64,000 nt of DNA. Origin: Thermodesulfobacteriota bacterium. Lineage in GTDB: Bacteria; Desulfobacterota; Desulfobacteria; Desulfobacterales; Desulfosudaceae. The notes under the pieces were generated by a model, which ran no database searches, was not told the origin of the DNA, and was given only the letters and a program-made list of their open reading frames with translations. Below, piece after piece: positions 28,746 through 38,202 of this stretch; position 1 is the stretch's first letter, and every line of letters starts with the position of its first letter. The translations under genes and the position numbers were made by a program. Location: the NCBI GenBank assembly GCA_040753795.1, contig JBFMDX010000011.1:1-64000 (forward strand), written 5' to 3'.

Positions 28746-28779
28746 TTCCCCGGCTCCCTGATTTGACGGAGCCGGGGAA
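28746..28779 (-). terminator. Strong hairpin, probable terminator
   Basis: A perfect 12-bp GC-rich stem, TTCCCCGGCTCC with its complement, around a 10-base loop, followed on the minus strand by TCGCATTTTT. It lies between the propeller lipoprotein gene and the TonB receptor gene and would end transcripts coming from the former. Confidence 0.75.
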
Positions 28780-28803
28780 ACCGCGTTTTATTTTACGACT
28801 TCT

Positions 28804-31800
28804 TTAGTTCATGCTCTTGACCCACAGGCCGTAATACCCCATGGGCACGTAAGCATTGCCGCCGGCGAACACGATCCGGTTGCCCCACCCGCCCGGGCTC
28901 CGGTATCCATCCAGGGTCAGGACGGCGGGATTGGCCAGGTTGTAGCAGGCGATGCTGTCGGACACCCGCAGGAACACGTCGGTTCCGGAGGCTTCCATCA
29001 GATACATCCAGCTGCCGGCGCTGAAGGGATGGTCATACGTCTTCAGGTTGGCGGGGTCGGCCGTATCGATGACCTTCAGGACGGTCTGGTCGGCTGAGGA
29101 CTGCCCGAAGCCGGTGAAATAAGTCCGGCTGCCGGTCAGCAGGTAATCATAGCCGTAGTACCAGCCGTAATCCGTGGTACCCAGGTCCACCTGGCCCAGG
29201 GCATAGGCGGCATCGCCGTCCAGCTGGATGGTGTTGAAGGAGAAGGCGCGGCTGTCGGTCGTGCCGACCCACTCCATGTTCAGGGTGTATCCCGTGTCGC
29301 CGGCCGCGTTCAGACCCAGGCAAAGACCGGGGATATTGATGCCGGCCAGCTCCGTCGGGACGCTCATGTCGCTCAAGTCAAGGCGGCCCAGGAAGTACTG
29401 GGTCCGGGGACGGCCCAGTTCGTCTTTTTCCTCCTGCTCCTCGAAGTAGCTGTAGCAGAGGGTGCTGCCGTTGACAAAATAACCGGAAGCTTCGGGCCGG
29501 GCCAGAACGGTCTTGGCGGCCACCACCGGGGCGTCGGCGTTGGACAGATCCACCACCGTCACCTCGGTCTCCTGCGGTTCTTCCGTTTCCGGTTCACTGA
29601 TCAGGACCGGCTCTTCCCCTTCGCCGGGTTCGACGTAGGGGCTGATGAGAATGGGTTCTTCTTCACCGGTATCCAGGGTGCTGATCAGCATGGGCACATC
29701 TCCGCCGGCATCACCTTCATCCCCCGCGCCCTCATCTTCTGTCACGGAACGGGCCACGGCAGCCGCCACATCCGTGCCGTCATCGCCGCCTTCGGCGTCG
29801 GCATAGAGGATGGGATAGTCGTTGTTCCGGGGCGGTTTGACGAACACGAAAGCGTTCTGCCCCAGGCGGAGGAATTCGCCCTGGGAGTAGTTGTAGGGAT
29901 AGAGCAGGCCGTAAATGTCCGGCTGCGCGGCCGTGTAGTAGCTGCCCTCCAGTTCAACCCGGCCCCGTTTCACCGGCGCGGCCGCGTTGGCGAAATCGTA
30001 CACCGTCACCCGGGTGGCGCCTTCATAGTAAATATCGTAGCGGTAGATCTGCCCGTCACCGGGATAATTCCAGTAGTTGGAAACCACGTAGATCTTGTCG
30101 CCCGCGCCGTAAAGCGCCACGAAGGAGTCGCCCGATTCCAGGTCGATCTGGCCGGCCACGGTCCCGTATTCCGGATCCCGCATGGGCACTGCCTGAAGCG
30201 TGGTCACGCCCATGTCGTCCTGGACCACCCGGACGCCGTACTGGCTGTTAAGCGGCTCGAAATCAACGATGTTTTCCATCAGGCCCAGGGAGGCCGTAAC
30301 GACCGGTTTATCCCGGTCGGCGGCGTTGATGACCTGGAGCTGCCGGCCGGACACGGAGAAGAGGCGATCATTCACCGTGCGGCTTCGCAGCACGCTGCCT
30401 TCCTGTGTGACCCAGCCCCTGGCCTGGAGATCATCGGCGGTAAAATCCACCAGCTGCAGGCGTTCCTCATAAGCATACTGGTCGTTTGTCCAGCTCGACG
30501 TCGAATAGGGCAGCAGGATCAGGCCCATTTCGTCGATGATGGTCAGGGCCTTGACGTCGTCGTAGGCTGTGGACGAGCTCCAGCCGGTCTGGTCGCCGAA
30601 GGAGACCCGGTCCACCAGTGAGGGGCCGGCCGGATCGGTCACGTCAAACAGGGAGACCGATACCTGCCAGCCGTTTTCGTTGTCCACGCCCAGGGCGATC
30701 AGACGGTCACCCTTGGGCTCAATATAAGTGGACCAGCCCGGCACGGTCAGTTCGCCCGCGATCTGCGGATTGGCCGGATCGCTCAGGTCGATCACCCAGA
30801 GGGGGTCCACCTGCTCGAAGGTAACCATGTAGGCCCGGTTCCCGTCAAAACGGGTGGCGAACAACTGCTCGCCATGGCCGAGTTCAACGGTGCCGGTCAC
30901 GGCCATGTTGTCCGGATCATTGACATCGATCACCCGCAGGCTGCTTTTGCCGCCTTCCTCGTTCCATTCATAGGAGCAGACCCGGAAATAACCGCCGGCG
31001 TAATCCATCTTGAATTTGTCCTGAACGCTGCCCGGGAAGGTAATATTGCCCCGTTTGCGGATGTCGCCGGCCGGGTCGGAAATATCCACGTAGGTGACGG
31101 TGGTCCGGTCGGCTGAATAATAGCCCGCCATGGAAGGAACGAATATGGCCGCATCGGTTACATGGATATAATCGGAAGCGCCTTCCAAAGTTTCCCGGTC
31201 CACTTCCACCGCGCTGGCGGGGTTGGCAATATTGATGGAGGCCACATAGGATTGCCGCCCGTCGGTTTCACCGGTCACGGAACGGATGATGCCGCCGGCA
31301 TCACCCAGCCAGCCGTAGTAAAAATCCTCGGAAGAAACTACATAGAGGATATCGCCCACGATCCGCGAATCGGTGACCCGGCCTTCCAGGGATACCGTGC
31401 CCAGCGCTGAAGGATTGGCCGGATTGCTCACGTCGGCGATGGTCACCCGGCTCCCTTCCGTCGGGATGCCGTTGTTCATGCCGCCGCCGGTTTCCATGAT
31501 GCCGTAGTAAAGGTACTGGGGCAGGGACACGATGACATAGGCCCGGCCGTCCCGGATATACATGTCCACCGGCTCGCCGCTGATGGCCAGGCGGCCCATA
31601 ATGGACGGGCTGTCCGGGTTGGCGATATCGCAGACGTAAAGCCCCCGGTACTGGTTGAGGATGTACAACCGGGTGCCGTCGACCTTGATGATGTCCGCCT
31701 CCTCGATCTCGCGGGCCACGTCCCGGGAACCGTCATCCATTTCATCGGCTGTCGGGGCCATGTCGCCCTCGCCGTTAAGCGAGTACATCTCGTCCCCGGC

Positions 31801-31935
31801 CACGGCCGTGTAATATTCGGGTTTGGCCTGGGACGAATGAGACGAACTGCCGTTGTCGCAGGCGCTGATGCACAGCGACAGGATCAGAAGCGCCGCAAGC
31901 AGCCAGACGTTAATTGATTGACGCCGGTTTGACAT
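28804..31935 (-). CDS. Secreted beta-propeller lipoprotein
   Basis: A 1043-residue protein with a signal peptide ending LILSLCISAC, so it is likely lipid-anchored. Repeated units of the form ADIIKVDGTRLYILNQYRGLYVCDIANPDSP, with VxVVDVSNPxxP-like strands, recur through the chain and define a beta-propeller domain family (PF09826-like and LVIVD-like repeats). An acidic insert of about 80 residues in the C-terminal half carries three P-x-LIS motifs. The start at 31935 has an AGGAGGT ribosome site. Such proteins are cell-surface or periplasmic scaffolds of unknown task. A terminator separates it from the receptor gene. Confidence 0.82.
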   Translation of the reverse strand: MSNRRQSINVWLLAALLILSLCISACDNGSSSHSSQAKPEYYTAVAGDEMYSLNGEGDMAPTADEMDDGSRDVAREIEEADIIKVDGTRLYILNQYRGLYVCDIANPDSPSIMGRLAISGEPVDMYIRDGRAYVIVSLPQYLYYGIMETGGGMNNGIPTEGSRVTIADVSNPANPSALGTVSLEGRVTDSRIVGDILYVVSSEDFYYGWLGDAGGIIRSVTGETDGRQSYVASINIANPASAVEVDRETLEGASDYIHVTDAAIFVPSMAGYYSADRTTVTYVDISDPAGDIRKRGNITFPGSVQDKFKMDYAGGYFRVCSYEWNEEGGKSSLRVIDVNDPDNMAVTGTVELGHGEQLFATRFDGNRAYMVTFEQVDPLWVIDLSDPANPQIAGELTVPGWSTYIEPKGDRLIALGVDNENGWQVSVSLFDVTDPAGPSLVDRVSFGDQTGWSSSTAYDDVKALTIIDEMGLILLPYSTSSWTNDQYAYEERLQLVDFTADDLQARGWVTQEGSVLRSRTVNDRLFSVSGRQLQVINAADRDKPVVTASLGLMENIVDFEPLNSQYGVRVVQDDMGVTTLQAVPMRDPEYGTVAGQIDLESGDSFVALYGAGDKIYVVSNYWNYPGDGQIYRYDIYYEGATRVTVYDFANAAAPVKRGRVELEGSYYTAAQPDIYGLLYPYNYSQGEFLRLGQNAFVFVKPPRNNDYPILYADAEGGDDGTDVAAAVARSVTEDEGAGDEGDAGGDVPMLISTLDTGEEEPILISPYVEPGEGEEPVLISEPETEEPQETEVTVVDLSNADAPVVAAKTVLARPEASGYFVNGSTLCYSYFEEQEEKDELGRPRTQYFLGRLDLSDMSVPTELAGINIPGLCLGLNAAGDTGYTLNMEWVGTTDSRAFSFNTIQLDGDAAYALGQVDLGTTDYGWYYGYDYLLTGSRTYFTGFGQSSADQTVLKVIDTADPANLKTYDHPFSAGSWMYLMEASGTDVFLRVSDSIACYNLANPAVLTLDGYRSPGGWGNRIVFAGGNAYVPMGYYGLWVKSMN

Positions 31936-32099
31936 GGATGACCTCCTCTTGGTTTGTGAGTTACTGGTTTTAAATTTTCTTTCCCCTATGGCTGTCATCC
32001 TGAAGAAAGCGGCCGGTAATGTCAAAAGCACAAACCGGCAATATCCGTCAATTCCGGACAAAAATGGATTGTTTGTAAATAACGGCATGGGTATTGCTG

Positions 32100-32930
32100 T
32101 CATCGGGAAAGGAGTTCCGCCAGATGCCGGACCAGCCGTTCCAGTTCGGTCTTTTCTTCCGGCCCCGTCCGGCAGTTGTTGAGAACGAAATAGCCGGTGT
32201 CCAGCACGTCGTTGAACCGGGGATTGGGCGGCAGGGTGGCGATGCTCAGGTACCGGTCCAGGGTACGGGTACGGTAGGTGCCGCCGTTGTCGACCGAGGC
32301 GGACCACAGGCGGCTTTCTTCGGCCAGGTCGATCTTGGTCTTGCCGGAGGACTGCTTCCAGCAGCGCAGGGCGTGGTTCATCAGTTCCACGGCGGTCTCG
32401 CGCCGGCGGGTTTTGAGCAGTTCCTCCTCCACGGCCCGGCGCTCGGACTTCTCCTTCTGAAGCTCATTTTCCAGTTGGCGCCGGAGCCGGGTCAGTTCCA
32501 GGTTAGCCTTTTCCAGGCGGGCGGTCTTTTCCTGGAGCGCCCGGATGAGGTCGGCCTTTTCCATTCCCTTTTCCACGGCCACTTCCAGTTCCTCGATGCC
32601 CACCGGCTTGCGCAGGTAGTTGATGGCACCCAGCCGCATGGCCGCCACGGCCGTGTCCATTTCACCGTGGCCGGTCATGACGATGCACTGAATGTCCGGC
32701 CGGATTTCCAAAGCCCGGCGGATCAGCTCGATGCCGTCCATGCCCGGCATGCGAATGTCGGCCACCATGACATCGGCGGGTTTGGCGGCCAGCTTTCTGA
32801 TGGCCTCGACGCCGGACAATGCGGATTCAACCCGGAAGGAGCGTTCCTCGAGTTGCCAGCGGACGAACTCCACCAGATCGGGCTCGTCGTCAACGATCAG
32901 CACCGCCCCCCTGCGTATTCCGTCTGTCAT
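32100..32930 (-). CDS. Response regulator with unclassified output domain
   Basis: A 276-residue protein. Residues 5-120 are a receiver (VLIVDDEPDL, phosphoacceptor in VMVADIRMPGMDG, switch T in VMTGHGEMD and K in LRKPVG). A coiled-coil helix (about 125-175) leads to a C-terminal domain of about 95 residues with KTKIDLAEESRLWSASVD and RTRTLDRYLSIATLPPNP, which is not a known helix-turn-helix. The start at 32930 is supported by GGGGGAA. The output may be protein-binding. The histidine kinase at 24678 lacks a receiver and could be its partner. Confidence 0.82.
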   Translation of the reverse strand: MTDGIRRGAVLIVDDEPDLVEFVRWQLEERSFRVESALSGVEAIRKLAAKPADVMVADIRMPGMDGIELIRRALEIRPDIQCIVMTGHGEMDTAVAAMRLGAINYLRKPVGIEELEVAVEKGMEKADLIRALQEKTARLEKANLELTRLRRQLENELQKEKSERRAVEEELLKTRRRETAVELMNHALRCWKQSSGKTKIDLAEESRLWSASVDNGGTYRTRTLDRYLSIATLPPNPRFNDVLDTGYFVLNNCRTGPEEKTELERLVRHLAELLSR

Positions 32931-33071
32931 GCGCGTTCCCCCGTTGTGGTTGGAGATAAGGCCAGTCACCGGTGCGGCCTGTTGAAACCGGCCGGGTCCG
33001 GGCCCGGATATGTCATAAAAAAAGAGGCCTCCATTGCGGCCCCCACCTATAGCAAAAACAGATACGAAGGA

Positions 33072-36000
33072 TCAACTTTTTTCCCAAAGCCGGCCGGCTG
33101 CGGGGCCTGAACCGGAGATGGAACCGTTCAGGCGGCAGGAGCCGACATCGTCCGGCGCCCGGTCCGAGAGCATCTCATCCAGCCGTTCAACCGCCGCCAG
33201 ATATTCAGGGGAATTATCCAGGTAAAACGCCAGGGGTCTTGAAAAATTCCGGCCCAGGACCCCGTCCAGGAGCAGCTGGCTGATTTCGCGCTCCATGGTC
33301 AGCACTTTCTGGGCCTTGACAAGGATCCGGCGCTGGTCAGGGTCCATGGCGCAGAAAAGCTTGTTAAAAGCGGTCCGCGCCCGGGGCTGGTACATCCAGA
33401 AATAAAGCAGGTCCAGGGCGTTGATGATCAGGATGGTGATACTGTGCCGGGCCTCTTCATCGGCGGACTTGAACCATTCCAATGGGCTGTCCAGGAGCTC
33501 GAAGACGTCCTTTTCCGGGAAAAGAATTTCAAGATGGGCATACACATCCAGGAACTGGCGGAACTTCTTCTGGTAGTCGCTGACCCGGTGACGGATGTTG
33601 CGGGTCCGGTCCACCGTGCCTTCGATGAATCCGGCGACGACATCCGAGGCCGCCTTGGAAATCACCGCCGCCCACTGCTGAAGCGTCGCGTCAACAGCCG
33701 CCGCCCCGCAAAACCCCATCACGCCGCCGACCAGCTGGTTGAGGCCGAAAGCGACCGGTATGGACAAGAGGCTCCGGAAAAAATTCGCGAAGGCCGCTTC
33801 CGGGGGCAGGCCGCGGAACAGGTTGTGACTGGTCAGGTACACCCCGTTGACCATGGCCATGACCGCATAAAGAAGGACCGGGTGGGTGGCGGTGGTGATC
33901 CCGAACCCCTGGTTCAACAGAAGCGTCTTGACGAAATAATCGAGCAGGGGGACGGAAAACCCCGTAAAGAACAGGGAGTCGGTCAGCCGTTCCCAGCTGA
34001 TATAGTCGTTCCATCTCAGCAGGCGGGACCTTTTCAACCCGCCCCCGCCCAGGACCATCTGGATAACGTTTCGCAGGCCGGTGATGCCGAACCAGATGAA
34101 CGCGCCGAAGAAACTGAGCACCCACCAGTCATGGGCGAGGAAAAACGTCAGGAACGCCGGGATGAACCCGAAGGTGATTTTAAGGGCGTTTTTCAGGTGG
34201 GTCTGCAGATACCGCCACCGGAGGCGCGGCCGGTAGACCTCCGCTTCGGGCTGGCGCAGCGAAATCCGGTTGGCGTTGTAAGGCTGCAGCCCGCCCAGGG
34301 TGACGATATTCCCGTCCGGCACCATTTTCACCGACCCTTCCCTGGCATACCATTCCCGGCGGCGCTGCATGCCGAGGTGGCCGCAGCCCGGAACGGCACG
34401 GATCACCTTCAGGAGAAGGGCGCTCAACGGACCGGTGGCGGGAACCGGCAGGTAACTGATCCGCAGGTGGGTTTCCACCCGGAAAGGGATGACCAGCCGG
34501 GGGGATTCCCCGCCCTCGACGGCCGCTTTCCGGGCCCTTTTCGGCAGGGAGTCCATGACGACAAGGCCCATGCCGTGAAGGCGGGGGGACTGCCCGGTGG
34601 AGTCGCTGCCGACCCTGGGCTTGAGTTCCCTGACCCGGTACATGTTCTGCAGCGTTTCAAGATCGGAGAGGATCCCGATGAATTTTCCGATCCGGGAGTG
34701 ATCCAGCGGGTCCCGGCTCTGCTTCAGCTCTTCGATCATGCGCAGGATCATCTGTTTGAGCTGGATCACGTTGCCGCTGTTTAAAATCTCCTGCAGCCGG
34801 GCAATGAGGGGAATGTGATCGACCTTGCCGTTGGCGTAGTCCTTCAGGTTGAATATTTCCAGCCGGGAAATGCGCCCCCGGCATTCATAAACGAGCTCCA
34901 GGACGTCATGGGCCTTCATGTTGCTCAGGTTCAGCGTGAAACGGTAACCCGAATGGATCTGGGCCAGCCGGTCCACCAGTTCGCAGGGCGCCAGCCGCAT
35001 CAGCGGCGGCAGGTCCGGGGCATCGGGCCGCCCCGCGTCCGGCACTTCCGGGTTGTCCCCGGGCTCCAGATAAAGATCGTGGAGGAGATCCGTATCCATC
35101 TCGTCCATGCGGTTGATCCGTATCGCGATCTTCCGCCGTCCGGCCTCGTCGGCATCCGCGTATTGCTCCCGCAGCCGGGCGGCCTTTTCCTGCATCAGGG
35201 GAAGAAGGCGGATATGGATGAACTTGGCCAGGTGCAGCAGAGAGGCCTGTCCCATCCCGACAAAGGCCGAGAAATCCGACTCTTCCAGGGGGGGCAGATC
35301 AATGCCCAGGTCCCGGTTGATGTCGGGGCGGTGACGGCGGTTGAAGTGATCCAGCATGGCCATCACATGCCGGCGCTGGAATTCAGACACCTGGCGGCCT
35401 TCACCCATCAGTGACCGGACCGGTGGTGTGTCCAGGAACTTCAGGAAGTCATGGGCGCCCGCGAAACCGCGCGGCACCCAGATGATCTGGGCGAACCGGT
35501 CGTGGAACCGGGCCGAGTATTCAATGCCGATCCGCACGACAATGCCCATGACGGCGGCGGCCTCCAGCAGTTCGGCGGCGGTTTCCGGCCGGATGAAATT
35601 GTAATAGATGACCCGCAGCCGGCGGATCCCCTTGATCCAGGCGTCCATGATCAGGTGGGTGGCCGATTTCCGGCCCTTGGTGTTGGCGTCGTGGACGTGA
35701 TCGTCAAACGCCAGCTGGTTCCACTCTTCCGGCATTTCGAGCAGGTGATATTTTCTCAGGCATTCCCTCACGATGCGGGGCTTGCCGGTGGCGGTCAGCC
35801 GGAAGTCATGGGCGAGTTCCAGCTGCCGGGGATAATTCCCGTGCGCCCTGACCAGGTCCTTCATGATCTCTATCAGCACGCGGCCGGTGTTGATCTGAAG
35901 GTCCTGATTGGTGCTGCACATCACCTCGTCCCGCAGGGCCCGCAGGGCGTTGAGCCGGTGCTCAATCTGACCGCTTTCCAGCGATTCCAGCAGGTGGATG

Positions 36001-36221
36001 ACGGCGTAAGCGATGCGGAGCCCCTGGGTTTCGGCCATCTCCTTTATGCCCCGGGGGTGGAAATCATGAAAGAAACGGCGCTGGGTGTGGGAGTGAACCT
36101 TCTCGGCGGTCATCATGTCGTTGACCATCCGGACGATATAGTGGTCCCTGCTGTCAAAGAACAACCCGCCCGGGAAGCCGGCATCCGGGCGCCTTCCGGC
36201 GACTGGCGTCAATGCCTTCAT
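33072..36221 (-). CDS. Large membrane protein of unknown function
   Basis: A 1049-residue protein that is not recognised. The N-terminal 640 residues are soluble, Arg-rich and mostly helical, with a segment near residues 190-245 (DAWIKGIRRLRVIYYNFIR and AAVMGIVVRIGIEYSARFHD) that resembles alternating strand-helix units of a barrel fold. Three hydrophobic regions follow at about 685-720, 747-797 and 817-847. The last 200 residues are again helical and soluble. No nucleotide-binding or metal motif stands out. The start has a GGGAGAG ribosome site. It is upstream of nothing on its strand for 140 bp and downstream of recD by 52 bp, so it could share the recBD transcript. Confidence 0.7.
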   Translation of the reverse strand: MKALTPVAGRRPDAGFPGGLFFDSRDHYIVRMVNDMMTAEKVHSHTQRRFFHDFHPRGIKEMAETQGLRIAYAVIHLLESLESGQIEHRLNALRALRDEVMCSTNQDLQINTGRVLIEIMKDLVRAHGNYPRQLELAHDFRLTATGKPRIVRECLRKYHLLEMPEEWNQLAFDDHVHDANTKGRKSATHLIMDAWIKGIRRLRVIYYNFIRPETAAELLEAAAVMGIVVRIGIEYSARFHDRFAQIIWVPRGFAGAHDFLKFLDTPPVRSLMGEGRQVSEFQRRHVMAMLDHFNRRHRPDINRDLGIDLPPLEESDFSAFVGMGQASLLHLAKFIHIRLLPLMQEKAARLREQYADADEAGRRKIAIRINRMDEMDTDLLHDLYLEPGDNPEVPDAGRPDAPDLPPLMRLAPCELVDRLAQIHSGYRFTLNLSNMKAHDVLELVYECRGRISRLEIFNLKDYANGKVDHIPLIARLQEILNSGNVIQLKQMILRMIEELKQSRDPLDHSRIGKFIGILSDLETLQNMYRVRELKPRVGSDSTGQSPRLHGMGLVVMDSLPKRARKAAVEGGESPRLVIPFRVETHLRISYLPVPATGPLSALLLKVIRAVPGCGHLGMQRRREWYAREGSVKMVPDGNIVTLGGLQPYNANRISLRQPEAEVYRPRLRWRYLQTHLKNALKITFGFIPAFLTFFLAHDWWVLSFFGAFIWFGITGLRNVIQMVLGGGGLKRSRLLRWNDYISWERLTDSLFFTGFSVPLLDYFVKTLLLNQGFGITTATHPVLLYAVMAMVNGVYLTSHNLFRGLPPEAAFANFFRSLLSIPVAFGLNQLVGGVMGFCGAAAVDATLQQWAAVISKAASDVVAGFIEGTVDRTRNIRHRVSDYQKKFRQFLDVYAHLEILFPEKDVFELLDSPLEWFKSADEEARHSITILIINALDLLYFWMYQPRARTAFNKLFCAMDPDQRRILVKAQKVLTMEREISQLLLDGVLGRNFSRPLAFYLDNSPEYLAAVERLDEMLSDRAPDDVGSCRLNGSISGSGPAAGRLWEKS

Positions 36222-36273
36222 GCTGTCTCTCCCGACATATCAGAAAACGCGCGCTGATCTTTTCCGTCTTTTC

Positions 36274-38199
36274 TCATGCCCGTTCCTCTTGCCCTGTTAA
36301 TGCCTTTTCCCCGGCGGCCGGCGCCGGGGCGCCGATGTCCGCCAGGGCGTCCCGCAGGCCCGAGCGCCGGCTGACGCGGGCGGCAACCGCCGCTTTAAGG
36401 ATATCATCCCCGGCCCAGAGGGTCACCTGTTTTCTGGCCCGGGTCAGACCGGTGTACACCAGTTCCCGGGTCAGAACCGGAGACATTTTCTCCGGCAGGA
36501 TCATCAGCAGGGTATCAAACTCCGACCCCTGGGCCTTGTGAATGGTCAGGGCGTACACGGTTTCGTGGGGCGGCAGCCGCGGAGGCGAAAACGACCGGAA
36601 GCGTCGCCGCGGATCCGGGAAAAAAGCCTGGCGGATACCGGCCGCGTCCGTCCAGAGGATACCCACATCACCGTTATACAGCCTCTGGCCATAATCGTTG
36701 CGGGTAATCATGACCGGCCGGCCGTGGTAAAACGGATCTGACATATCGATCAATCCCCGGACGGCCAGCATCTTTTCCACCAGCCGGTTGACGGCTTCAA
36801 CCCCGTAAGGCCCATGCCGCAGGGCGCAGACAATACGGAACGCATCCAGCGCGGCCAGGGCCGCTTCGACCGTTCCCGCCCCCAGTATGTTTTCAAAATG
36901 ACCGCGGGCGATCCGTTCCAGGCCGGCTTCCAGATTCTGCCGGTCCGGCAGCGGTTCTTTGACCACCATCCCGGAGCCATCCCGGTCGATAACCCGGACG
37001 GTTTCATCGGCGTCTCCCCGGTTGACGGCGTGGCTGACGGCGGCCAGGCAAGAGCCTTCCGGAAAACGGAAGTTGCTCTTCAGTTCCACGACACAGTCCT
37101 CCAGGCGGCTGCCCGGTCCGGATCCCGGCAGCGATTCCCCGCAGACCGTCCGGCAGTCGTTCCGGAAGGAATCGGAAAACCCGCCGGCCGATGCCGCGCC
37201 GCAGATATCACCGAGAACGGCGCCGGCCTCCACCGAAGCCAGTTGATTCTTATCCCCCAGAAGCACCAGCCGGGCCCGTTGATCGGCAGCGGCAAACAAC
37301 CTGGCCATCAGCGACAGGGAGACCATGGAGGCTTCGTCAATGATGATGACATCGGCCGGCAGGCGGCGATGCTCATGATAGCGGAATCCGAACCCGCCGT
37401 CGGATGCCCCCAGCAGCCGGTGGATGGTGGTAACGGTTTCCGGGAACCGGTCGGCCGGGCCGGCGCCCGCTGCCGCCATCTCCCCGCGGACCCTGGCCAT
37501 CGCCTCCTGAAGCCGGGCGGCGGCCTTGCCGGTCGGAGCGCACAGGGCAATGGTGACGCCCGGCCGCTGTTCCAGCATCAGCCGGATGATCCGGGCAGCG
37601 GTAAAGGTCTTGCCGGTTCCCGGGCCGCCGGTAATAACGCAGACGTTCCGGGTCAGAGCCGCGAAGGCCGCTACTTTCTGCCAGTTGACGCCGGCGGCGA
37701 TCCCCGACGCGGGGAAACACCGGTTCAGGGCGTCCCGAAGACGGTCGGCAGGGATATTTCCGGGCGCCTGAGCCAGCCGGTCCCGGAAGCCCGCGACCAG
37801 TTGCCGCTCATACTGCCAGTATCGATACAGGTAAAGCCGCCGGCCCGGGTGGTCGAGAACCAGCGGGGCATAATCGCCGGGCGCTGCCGCCACCGGGCTG
37901 CGGGCGATCTGCCGCATCCACTCCTCCGCGGGCGGCGTCAGGACATCAAGCGGTCCCGCCTTTTCCCGCGCGTCGCGGTCGTCATCCAGAAGCACGGCCA
38001 GGGGCCTGGCCGACCAGGCGTCAAAATCCAGGCAGACATGCTTGCCCCGGACCACCGTGTTGCTGAGCAGCGCGCAGGCCAGGTAAAGGGCGTCGCCGCC
38101 CCGGTCGCCGGACAGCCCGGCCATCAAATCCGCGAAGCGCAGATCGATGTCCGTCAGCAGTCCCCGGTCGTAAAGCTGTTTTACGGGATAACCGTTCAT
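36274..38199 (-). CDS. recD: Exonuclease V alpha subunit RecD
   Basis: A 641-residue SF1B helicase, close to E. coli RecD (608). Walker A is ITGGPGTGKTFTA, motif II is VIIDEASMVSLSLM, motif III is LVLLGDKNQLASVEAGAVLGDIC, and the C-terminal motif YALTIHKAQGSEFDTLLM matches motif V; VYTGLTRARKQVTLW matches motif VI. With RecB and RecC it unwinds and degrades double-stranded ends. Its start is 4 bp after the recB stop, as in E. coli. Confidence 0.93.
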   Translation of the reverse strand: MNGYPVKQLYDRGLLTDIDLRFADLMAGLSGDRGGDALYLACALLSNTVVRGKHVCLDFDAWSARPLAVLLDDDRDAREKAGPLDVLTPPAEEWMRQIARSPVAAAPGDYAPLVLDHPGRRLYLYRYWQYERQLVAGFRDRLAQAPGNIPADRLRDALNRCFPASGIAAGVNWQKVAAFAALTRNVCVITGGPGTGKTFTAARIIRLMLEQRPGVTIALCAPTGKAAARLQEAMARVRGEMAAAGAGPADRFPETVTTIHRLLGASDGGFGFRYHEHRRLPADVIIIDEASMVSLSLMARLFAAADQRARLVLLGDKNQLASVEAGAVLGDICGAASAGGFSDSFRNDCRTVCGESLPGSGPGSRLEDCVVELKSNFRFPEGSCLAAVSHAVNRGDADETVRVIDRDGSGMVVKEPLPDRQNLEAGLERIARGHFENILGAGTVEAALAALDAFRIVCALRHGPYGVEAVNRLVEKMLAVRGLIDMSDPFYHGRPVMITRNDYGQRLYNGDVGILWTDAAGIRQAFFPDPRRRFRSFSPPRLPPHETVYALTIHKAQGSEFDTLLMILPEKMSPVLTRELVYTGLTRARKQVTLWAGDDILKAAVAARVSRRSGLRDALADIGAPAPAAGEKALTGQEERA

Positions 38200-38202
38200 G
38201 CT

